Shown here: positions 52,962 through 60,173 of the stretch, piece by piece | Layout: every line of letters begins with the position of its first letter | Position numbering within the stretch: position 1 is the first letter of the stretch | Source: CAZGRP01 sp964527995 | GTDB lineage: Bacteria; Zhuqueibacterota; Zhuqueibacteria; Oceanimicrobiales; CAZGRP01 | Direction of reading: 5' to 3' | DNA length: 64,000 nt | Assembly: GCA_964527995.1 (NCBI GenBank) | Contig: CAZGRP010000003.1 | Span: forward strand, 1 to 64,000 | Notes under the pieces: generated by a model | What the model saw: the letters and a program-made list of their open reading frames with translations, nothing else | Databases searched by the model: none | Told to the model about the DNA's origin: nothing | Position numbers and translations under genes: made by a program

Positions 52962-53218
52962 TCGGCGAACGCCATGGTTACACAGAAAACGAAATACCCC
53001 AGCCAGAAATAGACGAAAGGGTTGTGCCACGGGGTTTCGAAACGGCGGACGATGCCGACCATCTGATAGAGTGCAAGCAGGCTGGCGAAAAAATAGGTCC
53101 AGGTCCTCCAGGGTGCCGACATGTATTGGCCCAGCCGCCGGGCCAGTAGACGCGTCAGCCACACCAGCAGGCCAAAAGCGGACACGAGGCCGACATAGCC
53201 GAGGGCCGAAGGATTCAC
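52943..53218 (-). CDS. Small membrane protein, three helices
   Basis: About 91 residues starting at GTG 53218 (GGGAGG 5 bases before). Hydrophobic segments: ALGYVGLVSAFGLLVWLT, TYFFASLLALYQMVGI and FVYFWLGYFVFCVTMAF. It ends in a basic tail (AEWRKRH) that overlaps the next gene. I do not recognise the family. Tight coupling with the amidohydrolase lipoprotein suggests a shared envelope role. Confidence 0.7.
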   Translation of the reverse strand: MNPSALGYVGLVSAFGLLVWLTRLLARRLGQYMSAPWRTWTYFFASLLALYQMVGIVRRFETPWHNPFVYFWLGYFVFCVTMAFAEWRKRH

Positions 53219-53305
53219 CGCCACCTCCCACCTGCCGGCGCGAACGGCCGGAAGTCACTCCGTCTTGTCGTGCCTCTCATGTGCAAGTGCCTTGCTGCCA
53301 TTTTC

Positions 53306-53581
53306 CTAGAAAAGCCGGTAGCCGAACAGCGTCAGGGCAATGCCTGCGACGATGAGCAGCACAGCGCCGATGGCGGCCAGCGGTGCACGCGATCGAAACT
53401 GTCGCCGGCCGGACACCACCCCGACCGAGGCGATCATCAGGCCGAAGAAGGCTGTGATGTGGCTGCTCAGTCCCACGAGCAAACAGAAGACCCCCCAGAT
53501 GATCCACTTCTCCGCCGTGGTAAAACCACGTTTCTTGGCGACCTCTTCCGTACTCATTTCCACAGTGAAAAACGAGTCCAT
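53306..53581 (-). CDS. Small membrane protein, unknown
   Basis: 91 residues (83 if the ATG at 53557 is used). A charged N-terminus (MSTEEVAKKRGFTTAEKW) is followed by three hydrophobic stretches (IIWGVFCLLVGLSSHITAFFGLMIASVGVV; PLAAIGAVLLIVAGIALTLFG). Neither start has a good ribosome site. It is placed between sodC and the amidohydrolase pair on the same strand. Family not recognised. Confidence 0.6.
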   Translation of the reverse strand: MDSFFTVEMSTEEVAKKRGFTTAEKWIIWGVFCLLVGLSSHITAFFGLMIASVGVVSGRRQFRSRAPLAAIGAVLLIVAGIALTLFGYRLF

Positions 53582-53690
53582 CCGCTACCGGCTGCACATC
53601 GGTCCGCACCGGCCGAACACCCGGGTTCGAGCAAGCCGCAGGTACCTGCGCATTCACGCCGGGCGGCAAGCGATGCGACCGGCGGCAGCC

Positions 53691-54242
53691 CTACGGCCTG
53701 GCAATGCCGATAACACCGCAGGCCACGCGCGGCCCCGCTGCTCCCGAGGGCTGTGAGGTGAGATCGTCGGCCTTTGCGTGGACGACCACGGCCCGGCCGA
53801 TGATCGAGCGCGGGCCCGAAAACGCCACAAGCGTGTCCGTCCAGTCCAGGTGCGCCTTGCCATCGTTGTCAGCCAGGATGTTTCCAAGGTCACCGACATG
53901 GCGCTGTTCGGACGTCGGTGAACCGTGCGAATTTCCGTCCGGGTTGAAGTGCCCGCCGGCCGACTTCCCATCCGCAGAGCTGCAATCGCCGTATTCATGA
54001 ATATGGAAACCGTGATCTCCTGGCGTCAGGCCCTCGATGTCGGCGATCACACGCACGCCTCCCTCCACCTTGGTGAAAGTGACGGTGCCACGGATATCGT
54101 TGCCCTCGGTGGGATGCAACACGACGATCGCTTTGGTGATCTCCGGCCCCCTGGCCTGTTGCGTCTGCTGGCCACAGGCACCAAACCCGACCAGCGCGAT
54201 CATCGGAATCCCCAAGAACGGAACCAGCAGTCTCCTTCGCAT
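53691..54242 (-). CDS. sodC: Cu/Zn superoxide dismutase, lipoprotein
   Basis: 183 residues. The signal MRRRLLVPFLGIPMIALVGFGAC ends in a lipobox, so the enzyme is tethered to the envelope. Copper and zinc ligands are visible in DHGFHIHEYGDC, AGGHFNPDGNSHG, RHVGDLGNI and GRAVVVHAKADDL. The catalytic Arg is in GPRVACGVIGIA, and the disulfide Cys pair is present. It converts periplasmic superoxide to peroxide. AAAGGAGGG precedes ATG 54242. Confidence 0.95.
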   Translation of the reverse strand: MRRRLLVPFLGIPMIALVGFGACGQQTQQARGPEITKAIVVLHPTEGNDIRGTVTFTKVEGGVRVIADIEGLTPGDHGFHIHEYGDCSSADGKSAGGHFNPDGNSHGSPTSEQRHVGDLGNILADNDGKAHLDWTDTLVAFSGPRSIIGRAVVVHAKADDLTSQPSGAAGPRVACGVIGIARP

Positions 54243-54504
54243 ACCTTCGGCCCTCCTTTGTGAGATGTGAATGCCGCCCCAGGCACGTCTCTCAACATCA
54301 CCGAGAGCGGAAGGTACGGAAATCTTTCGGCAACGTCAAGACGGCAGCGGAAAAATGACGGCCGTTTTGTGCTCTGCCCTCGAAGGCCTCGACCACGGCC
54401 GCGACATCCGGCTGCAGGGGCGCCTTGAGTTTCGCGGGCGGCATGCCGATGTTCGGTCAGGAGGGGGGTCTGCTGCCAGAATCGAATCTCCTAAGCAAGC
54501 CGAC

Positions 54505-55917
54505 ATGCGGATTCTTATTGTCGACGCCCACAAACCCATCACCAAAGCCCTTCGCGGCATCTTCGAGCCTGAAGGAGCAACCGTTCACGTTTGCCGCGAC
54601 TTCACCGAGGCAGTCCAACGGCTGCATCAGCACCGCTTCGATCTCTGCCTTCTCGGCGCCGAAGATGCAGCGCTGGAAAGCGGCGATCCTCCGTTCCTGT
54701 CCGATCTGCGCCGACTGAGCACCTCCTTTCCTGTGGCCGTCGTCGTCGACGCCGCAGACCGGCGGCAGGAGCGGCGCTTCAAGGAAGCCGGCGCTTTGGG
54801 TTCGATCAGCTTGCAGTGGCCGGCTCAGCGCATCGTCGACCTGGCGCGGCGCTGGGTCGACCCAAACGAGCCGGCGCAGGGTGGCCTCGGATTCCGCAAC
54901 ATCATTGGACGCTGCGAGCAGATGCAGGCGCTGTTCTCGACGATCCGTAAGATCGCCGCCAGCCCCACAGCCACGGTGCTGATTCGCGGCGAAAGCGGCA
55001 CGGGCAAGGAGCTGGTCGCCCGGGCCATCCACGATGTCAGTCCGAACGCCAGCCAGCCCTTCGTGGAGATCAACTGTGCCGCTCTACCCGAGAATCTGCT
55101 CGAATCGGAGCTCTTTGGCTACGAACGCGGCGCCTTCACCGACGCCAAGCAGACCAAGCGCGGCTTGCTCGAACTGGCTGAGCTCGGCACCTTCTTCATG
55201 GACGAGATTGGCGACCTCAACCAGCGGCTGCAGATCAAGCTGGTCAAGGCCTTAGAGGAAAAAACCTTTCGCCGCGTCGGTGGCACCCGCGACATCACCG
55301 TCACGATGCGAATCATGGCGGCGACCAACCGCAACCTGGAGAAGGCGGTCAGCGAAGGCACCTTTCGAGAGGATCTCTACTACCGCCTCAACGTCATCTC
55401 GCTCTATCTCCCACCCTTGCGCGAAAGAGGTAACGATGTCCTTTTGCTCGCGCACCACTTCCTGCGAAAGTTCAATCAGGAGCACGGCCGCAGCGTGGCG
55501 GGTTTCGATTCGGAGGCCGAGGCACTCCTGCTGGAGTATCCGTGGCCGGGCAATGTACGGGAGCTCAAGAACGCCGTAGAGCGGGCTGTCCTTCTGGGCG
55601 GCAGTGACATCATAACACCCGCCCAGCTCGCCCTGGGCAAAGGACACATCGTCAAGAACTATCCCGTGCAGGTGCAAGTGCAGAGCGGCTCCGACGTGTG
55701 CATCGACATCCCGCCACAAGGAATATCTCTGGTCGAGCTGGAAAAGGCGGCGATTCGGAAGGCGCTGGAGATGGCGCGCGGGAATCAGTGCCAGGCCGCC
55801 CGCCTGCTGCAGATCAGCCGCGAGACGCTGAGGTATCGGATTCGCAAGTATAACCTTGATGGGCGATATCACCCATCTGGTGCATCTCAACCATCCGCCG
55901 CAACTTTCGAATCTTGA
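54505..55917 (+). CDS. Sigma-54-dependent activator with degenerate receiver
   Basis: About 470 residues from ATG 54505; the longer frame to 54271 adds only unconserved sequence. The N-terminal receiver-like domain (MRILIVDAHKPITKALRGIF) has Gly51 (CLLGAED) where the phospho-Asp belongs. The AAA+ sigma-54 domain is complete: GESGTGKE at 162-169, loop 1 GAFTDA at 209-214 (a variant of GAFTGA), Walker B GTFFMDEIGD, and RFREDLYYRLNV-type sensor. A Fis-type helix-turn-helix ends it (RKALEMARGNQCQAARLLQISRETLRYRIRKY). It resembles PrsR-type regulators of exopolysaccharide systems. A -24/-12 promoter lies 155 bp downstream, before the next two genes, its likely target. Confidence 0.92.
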   Translation: MRILIVDAHKPITKALRGIFEPEGATVHVCRDFTEAVQRLHQHRFDLCLLGAEDAALESGDPPFLSDLRRLSTSFPVAVVVDAADRRQERRFKEAGALGSISLQWPAQRIVDLARRWVDPNEPAQGGLGFRNIIGRCEQMQALFSTIRKIAASPTATVLIRGESGTGKELVARAIHDVSPNASQPFVEINCAALPENLLESELFGYERGAFTDAKQTKRGLLELAELGTFFMDEIGDLNQRLQIKLVKALEEKTFRRVGGTRDITVTMRIMAATNRNLEKAVSEGTFREDLYYRLNVISLYLPPLRERGNDVLLLAHHFLRKFNQEHGRSVAGFDSEAEALLLEYPWPGNVRELKNAVERAVLLGGSDIITPAQLALGKGHIVKNYPVQVQVQSGSDVCIDIPPQGISLVELEKAAIRKALEMARGNQCQAARLLQISRETLRYRIRKYNLDGRYHPSGASQPSAATFES

Positions 55918-56071
55918 ACCAATTATGACCCCGGATGCCGGTGCTGAGCCGGCATGGTTCATTTGCCGCACGATCCCAAGCCGTGTTCCTTCCTACCATG
56001 CATCGTCGCCACCCAAGCTAATTCTTTTAAAAACAGCCCATTCTGAAGTAGTTACCCCACCCGCGAAAGTC

Positions 56072-56087
56072 GGGCACGGCGCTTGCA
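56072..56087 (+). promoter_or_regulatory. Sigma-54 (-24/-12) promoter
   Basis: GGGCACG-GCGC-TTGCA matches the consensus TGGCACGNNNNTTGCW except the first base, with the invariant GG and GC exactly 10 bases apart (73-74 and 85-86 of this 56-kb block). It points at the HTH and ATPase genes. Transcription should start near 56098, some 42 bp before the first gene. Confidence 0.8.
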
Positions 56088-56139
56088 GTGACAACAGGCG
56101 CACCTGACGACCCACCAACCACACAACGCCGGAGATGCA

Positions 56140-56610
56140 ATGGAAAAGATCAGCATCGTGAGACGGCGGCACCGCAGCCGCGAACTTGAAACCGCGGCCC
56201 TCTTGCGCGCGCGTCTGCGAGAGCGCAACAATCGCCTCGACACGGTGCCGCCTCAGACAACCTGGACGGCATCGCTTCCGGTCAGCATCGGCACCGAAGA
56301 AGAGCTTTGCTTCGAGATCGAACTCACGCCCGAGCAGGTCCACTGGCTGCAACAACACAGACGCGAAGATGACGGTGACTCGAACAGCTCGCCGGAAAAG
56401 CCGGTGATTTTCCGCTTCAACCTGAAGCATCCGGGAAACTCGGAGACGCTCACCTCCCGGGAAGTGTGCAAACTGCTCAAGATCAGCCGGAGGACCCTGT
56501 ACCGCTTCGTGAAGGCGCGCCAGATCCCTGCCTTCCGGGTTGGGGGTTCGCTGCGCTTTCTGCGCCAGGATGTCGTTCGGTTTCTGTCACAAAACCGAAT
56601 CGAATCGTAA
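56140..56610 (+). CDS. Excisionase-family helix-turn-helix protein
   Basis: 156 residues. The last 55 form a MerR/excisionase-type HTH_17 domain (TLTSREVCKLLKISRRTLYRFVKARQIPAFRVGGSLRF). The first 100 are charged and unlike a known domain (VRRRHRSRELETAALLRARL; EEELCFEIELTPEQVHWLQQ). GGAG lies 7 bases before ATG 56140. Such proteins bind DNA as small regulators or recombination directionality factors; no integrase is nearby, so regulation is more likely. It is the first gene after the sigma-54 promoter and 13 bp before the AAA gene. Confidence 0.82.
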   Translation: MEKISIVRRRHRSRELETAALLRARLRERNNRLDTVPPQTTWTASLPVSIGTEEELCFEIELTPEQVHWLQQHRREDDGDSNSSPEKPVIFRFNLKHPGNSETLTSREVCKLLKISRRTLYRFVKARQIPAFRVGGSLRFLRQDVVRFLSQNRIES

Positions 56611-56623
56611 CGGAGTGAGGATC

Positions 56624-57754
56624 ATGTACCTCGACTATTGGGGACTGAAGAAGCACGCTTTCCACAACGTGCCCGATCCGAGCATGTATTTCGAGATGCA
56701 CGAGACGGTGGAGAATACTGTCGCCGAAATCCTCTTCGCCATCGAGGAAGGCGATGAGTGCCTGGCTGTGGTGGTCGGGGAAGTGGGTCTCGGCAAGACC
56801 ATGACCCTGCGGGTGGTGCTCGACACTCTCGATCCAGACAAGTACAACATTGCCTTCATCACCAACCCCGATCTCACCTTCCCCCAGTTGCTGCGCGAGA
56901 TTATCGGTCAGTTGACCAACCGGCCGTGCACCATCAAGACCAAGGAGGCGCTTCTGGAGGAGTTCAACCGCCTGCTTTTTGCTTCGAGTGACGAGGGCAA
57001 GAAAGTGCTCGTCTTCATCGACGAGGGCAACGCCATCCGGCGGGTGAACCTGGAGAGCCTGCGCCTGCTGACCAACATGCAGGACGACGACCGCAATCTC
57101 TTCACCCTGATCCTTGCCGGTCAGCCGGAGCTGGCCCGCAAGCTCGAGCACCCCTCCATGGCCAACCTGTTCCAGCGCATCGGCGTCTACTGCCGACTGG
57201 AGAAGCTGAAGTCCAAGGAACTACTGCGCGACTACGTCGAACATCGCCTGGAGCGTGCTGGAGCGCGGCGCCGGGTCTTTGCCGACGAGGCCTACGATGT
57301 GATCTGGGAATACTCTGAGCATGGCATTCCGCGGCTGGTGAACCGACTCTGCAAGCTCGCCATGAAAGCCGGTGAGACCAACCGCCTCGACCTGATCACG
57401 GGCGATGTCATCCGCCAGGTGGGGGACCGCTTCGTACGCAGGAGTGCACCGAAACCACGCCCGTCGCGCCGGGAAACTCCCTCTCCTGCTCCCCGGCCTA
57501 CCCCTGTCGAAGCCGACGCAGGCATGCCTGCGAGAGTTCGAGAACGGGTATTCATGGAGCGGACGAAAGCCGTTGCGGAAAGTGCGGCAGATGGTCCGGA
57601 GACAGCTCCCAGGCTGGAGGTGGCCCCAGAGCCTGTGCGCCGCCGCGTTCTAACGGAGGAAGAAGATGAGGAGGCAGCGTCCGTCAAGAGCGTGCTCGAA
57701 CGAATGAGAGAAAGACACCGACACCTGGGTTCAATGTCCCCGTTCTTTCGTTGA
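56624..57754 (+). CDS. ExeA/GspA-like AAA ATPase
   Basis: About 376 residues from ATG 56624 (GGAG 8 bases upstream). It opens MYLDYWGLKKHAFHNVPDPSMYF, the typical ExeA/TniB-like start. Walker A is GEVGLGKT at 52-59 and Walker B is VLVFIDEGNAI near 128-138, with LRLLTNMQDDDRNLFTLILAGQPEL as sensor region. The C-terminal 100 residues are proline- and acid-rich, ending with a helix (SVKSVLERMRERHRHLGSMSPFF). Relatives energise type II secretion assembly or accompany exosortase/exopolysaccharide loci, often with a PrsR-like activator. No peptidoglycan-binding domain or transmembrane helix is visible. Confidence 0.88.
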   Translation: MYLDYWGLKKHAFHNVPDPSMYFEMHETVENTVAEILFAIEEGDECLAVVVGEVGLGKTMTLRVVLDTLDPDKYNIAFITNPDLTFPQLLREIIGQLTNRPCTIKTKEALLEEFNRLLFASSDEGKKVLVFIDEGNAIRRVNLESLRLLTNMQDDDRNLFTLILAGQPELARKLEHPSMANLFQRIGVYCRLEKLKSKELLRDYVEHRLERAGARRRVFADEAYDVIWEYSEHGIPRLVNRLCKLAMKAGETNRLDLITGDVIRQVGDRFVRRSAPKPRPSRRETPSPAPRPTPVEADAGMPARVRERVFMERTKAVAESAADGPETAPRLEVAPEPVRRRVLTEEEDEEAASVKSVLERMRERHRHLGSMSPFFR

Positions 57755-57780
57755 CAGTCGTTGAAGGCACCCTCCCCAAG

Positions 57781-57816
57781 AAGCCCGTCCTCGTCTCGAG
57801 GCGGGCTTTTATTTTT
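57781..57816 (+). terminator. Intrinsic terminator between convergent genes
   Basis: AAGCCCG-T-CCTCG-TCT-CGAGG-CGGGCTTTTATTTTT: GC stem then T-rich tail on the plus strand, 27 bp after the ATPase stop. On the minus strand only a short TT follows, but it may also serve the DUF5989 gene. Confidence 0.85.
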
Positions 57817-57835
57817 GGCGCGGAGCAGGGTTCCG

Positions 57836-58015
57836 TTAGAAGAGGGTATAGATGAAGGGCGCCAGGGCTGAACCCTCGATCAGAACGATGAACAAGCTCA
57901 GCAGCACCAGAAAAAGCAGCAGCGGACCCAGCCACCATTTCTTGCGCACCTTCATGAAATGCCAGAACTCGGCGAAAACCGCAAGCCGGTCCGTGATATC
58001 TCGAATTGCACTCAT
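57836..58015 (-). CDS. DUF5989 family single-helix membrane protein
   Basis: 59 residues from ATG 58015 (GAGG 8 bases upstream; a frame to 58051 exists). The sequence FAEFWHFMKVRKKWWLGPLLLFLVLL ... SALAPFIYTLF is the full DUF5989 signature: amphipathic start, RKKWW, one helix and the fixed C-terminal motif. In other genomes these small proteins sit beside SxtJ and SGNH/carbamoyltransferase genes of polysaccharide modification. Here it follows an SGNH-TPR gene by 42 bp. The molecular role is unknown. Confidence 0.85.
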   Translation of the reverse strand: MSAIRDITDRLAVFAEFWHFMKVRKKWWLGPLLLFLVLLSLFIVLIEGSALAPFIYTLF

Positions 58016-58057
58016 CTCTGCCACCTCGGAGTGAGTCTGTCCAGGAACCAACAGGTG

Positions 58058-60166
58058 TCACTGCTCAGCCTGCTGCAACTGCCGCCATAACGCCTTGGCG
58101 CCGCTGTGATCAGGGGCTCTCTTCAAAATGTAGCGAAGCTGCTCTTTGGCCTCTTCTTCTCTGCCGAGAAGCGCCAGGGCGCCGGCAAGGTTGTACCTCG
58201 TCTGTAAATCTTGCGGATTGGCCCGATAGGCTTTTTCCAGATAGCCATAGGCCACCTCTATCTGTCCCTTTTTCAACAGCAGGCTCCCGAGCCATTTGTG
58301 AGCGTAGACCGAGGGTTCGATAGCCAGAGAGCGGCGCAAGATCGCTTCGGCACGATCGTACTTCTTTTGCACCAGGTAGATCTCCGCCAGTCGCAGGTAG
58401 GGCGACACGTTGAGAGGGGTGCCCTTCACCAGTGCGGCGTATTCCACCGCCGCGCTGTCGAGATCTCCTTCTTTGGTGTAGTGCTCCGCCATCTTCACGT
58501 GCGCCATCTCCCACGTCATCTCATCTCGCAGGAAGGCCAGCGCCAGTTCTTGCCGGTACGAACGCGGTTTGTATTGATCGAGCGGACTGACCAGCGGATC
58601 CGGGCGGAAAGGCCATCCCGAGGTGAGCACCCTGATACGCAGGGCGGCAACCTCTTCATCCAACGGGGTGACACCGGTCTCGCTCCAGTAGACCGAGTCA
58701 GGCCGCACCCGAGCGCTGTCGCACTGCCCGGCGAGGATCTCCGAACGACAGAGCACCTCGGCGTAGGCCTTGGCCATAAGGAAATAGCCGCGCACATTGG
58801 GGTGGAGGTGTTCGAGCATCAGATTACGGCCCACCAACCCGTGAGGTGACGCCTTTTCGAAGGTCTCCTTTACTGGTACCAGCGGCAGCCGTTCCTCGTT
58901 CGCTACCTGGGCGATGGCACGATTGAGGTCTTCGCTGGCGCGAAAGCGCAAACCGTCCAGATCCTTGGCGCGGTAGTAGGCCTGGCGGGCCTCGTCGTAC
59001 CTGCCCAGCGTTTCCAGGCACTGGGCGATGCGAAAAAAGAGCTTCGCAGGTCTGGCGTCGATTTCGGTGAGGCGGCGATAGGCCGCCAGCGCCTCTTCCG
59101 CCCGGCCCGCTTTCTGCAACGCCCTGGCCGCAGCGAACCGCCGCTCCCAGTCCTGACGATCGGTGCCGGGACTGAAAAGGGATACGAAGGGGGTCTGGTC
59201 GCGAACGTTGCTGATAAGGTCGCCGAGCACGACCGGGACGCCGTGCGAACGAGCGACGCGAACGACATCGCGCAGGTTGTCGCGAAAGATCGATACGGCC
59301 CGGCGGTACTTGGCCGAATCGATGTCGATCTCCTTGTCGTACGCCATGCCCTCCATCAGGGTGCGATGCCTGGCCAGGTCCCGGCTCCTCACCGACGAAA
59401 GCGTTGCCTTCACCCAGCCGATGAGGTCACGCAGGAGCAGAAAAAGCTTGTAGCGCTCCAGTTTGAGATAGAGGTTGACCAGCCCGCGGAACTGGCCGAG
59501 CGACTCGGTCGAGCCGACACCGAGCGCTCCGTAGAATTCGTTGTGGCCGGCATAGATGAGCAGCACGTCGGGCTGGTAGCGCATGATTTCATCGGTCAGG
59601 TCCAGGACGGTGTAGGAATTCACCGCCGGCATGGCCACATTCACGACCTCGACCGTGCGGTTGGGAAGAGCATCGCGCAGGCGGTCGGCCAGCATTCGCG
59701 AAAACGCTCCGTTGTACAGGTAGGGATAGCCGGCTGCCGTGGAGCCACCGAGCACAAAGACGCGGAACCCGTTGGCTGGTTTCCTCTTGAGAAAGGCGTC
59801 ATAGGACGTCGCCGGAGTGACATCGCGCACGAAGAAATACCTCCTGCCGACGGCGCGATTCACCATCCAATAGTCTTTGTTGAAGTAGCTCTGCACGAAC
59901 AGCTCGAGCGAACCGCCATAGTTTGCCAACCGCAGGCCGACCTCGATTGCCAGGAGGAAGACCACCGGAAGCAGCAGGAGGATTCCGCGGAAGATCGCCT
60001 CACGCCGGCGCTTGCGGCGACGACGGAGTTCTCCGATATAGCGCCGCACCTTCTCACTGTCCGCCTTCAGCTCGCGCGCCATATGACCGGCAGATTCATG
60101 CTTCCAGTGGCGTTCGATGTAACGGCGCTGTCGCTCTGTCAGGTTCTTCTTGGAGGTGACCTTCAT
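58058..60166 (-). CDS. Membrane SGNH-hydrolase with N-terminal HTH-like segment and TPR
   Basis: 702 residues. Residues 8-50 (NLTERQRRYIERHWKHESAG ... EKVRRYIGELRRR) resemble a helix-turn-helix and stay in the cytoplasm. A helix at 59-75 (FRGILLLLPVVFLLAIEVGL) spans the membrane. The SGNH/GDSL esterase domain follows outside: Ser142 in VLGGSTAAGYP, Asn209 in IYAGHNEFYG, and His in EHLHPNVRGYF. TPR-like repeats interrupt it at 340-410 and form the C-terminus (about 580-700). It probably acts on acyl groups of glycans or lipids. It is 7 bp downstream of the VCBS protein gene and upstream of DUF5989. Confidence 0.85.
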   Translation of the reverse strand: MKVTSKKNLTERQRRYIERHWKHESAGHMARELKADSEKVRRYIGELRRRRKRRREAIFRGILLLLPVVFLLAIEVGLRLANYGGSLELFVQSYFNKDYWMVNRAVGRRYFFVRDVTPATSYDAFLKRKPANGFRVFVLGGSTAAGYPYLYNGAFSRMLADRLRDALPNRTVEVVNVAMPAVNSYTVLDLTDEIMRYQPDVLLIYAGHNEFYGALGVGSTESLGQFRGLVNLYLKLERYKLFLLLRDLIGWVKATLSSVRSRDLARHRTLMEGMAYDKEIDIDSAKYRRAVSIFRDNLRDVVRVARSHGVPVVLGDLISNVRDQTPFVSLFSPGTDRQDWERRFAAARALQKAGRAEEALAAYRRLTEIDARPAKLFFRIAQCLETLGRYDEARQAYYRAKDLDGLRFRASEDLNRAIAQVANEERLPLVPVKETFEKASPHGLVGRNLMLEHLHPNVRGYFLMAKAYAEVLCRSEILAGQCDSARVRPDSVYWSETGVTPLDEEVAALRIRVLTSGWPFRPDPLVSPLDQYKPRSYRQELALAFLRDEMTWEMAHVKMAEHYTKEGDLDSAAVEYAALVKGTPLNVSPYLRLAEIYLVQKKYDRAEAILRRSLAIEPSVYAHKWLGSLLLKKGQIEVAYGYLEKAYRANPQDLQTRYNLAGALALLGREEEAKEQLRYILKRAPDHSGAKALWRQLQQAEQ

Positions 60167-60173
60167 CGTCCCG

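Noticed and set aside
55935..55955. ATGCCGG/CCGGCAT hairpin after the sigma-54 activator gene
   Set aside because: No T-tract follows on the plus strand; it may be chance in GC-rich DNA.
56140..56610. Reading the excisionase-like gene as part of a prophage or integrative element
   Set aside because: No integrase, attachment repeat or phage gene is nearby, and the sigma-54 promoter and ATPase neighbour favour a regulatory role.
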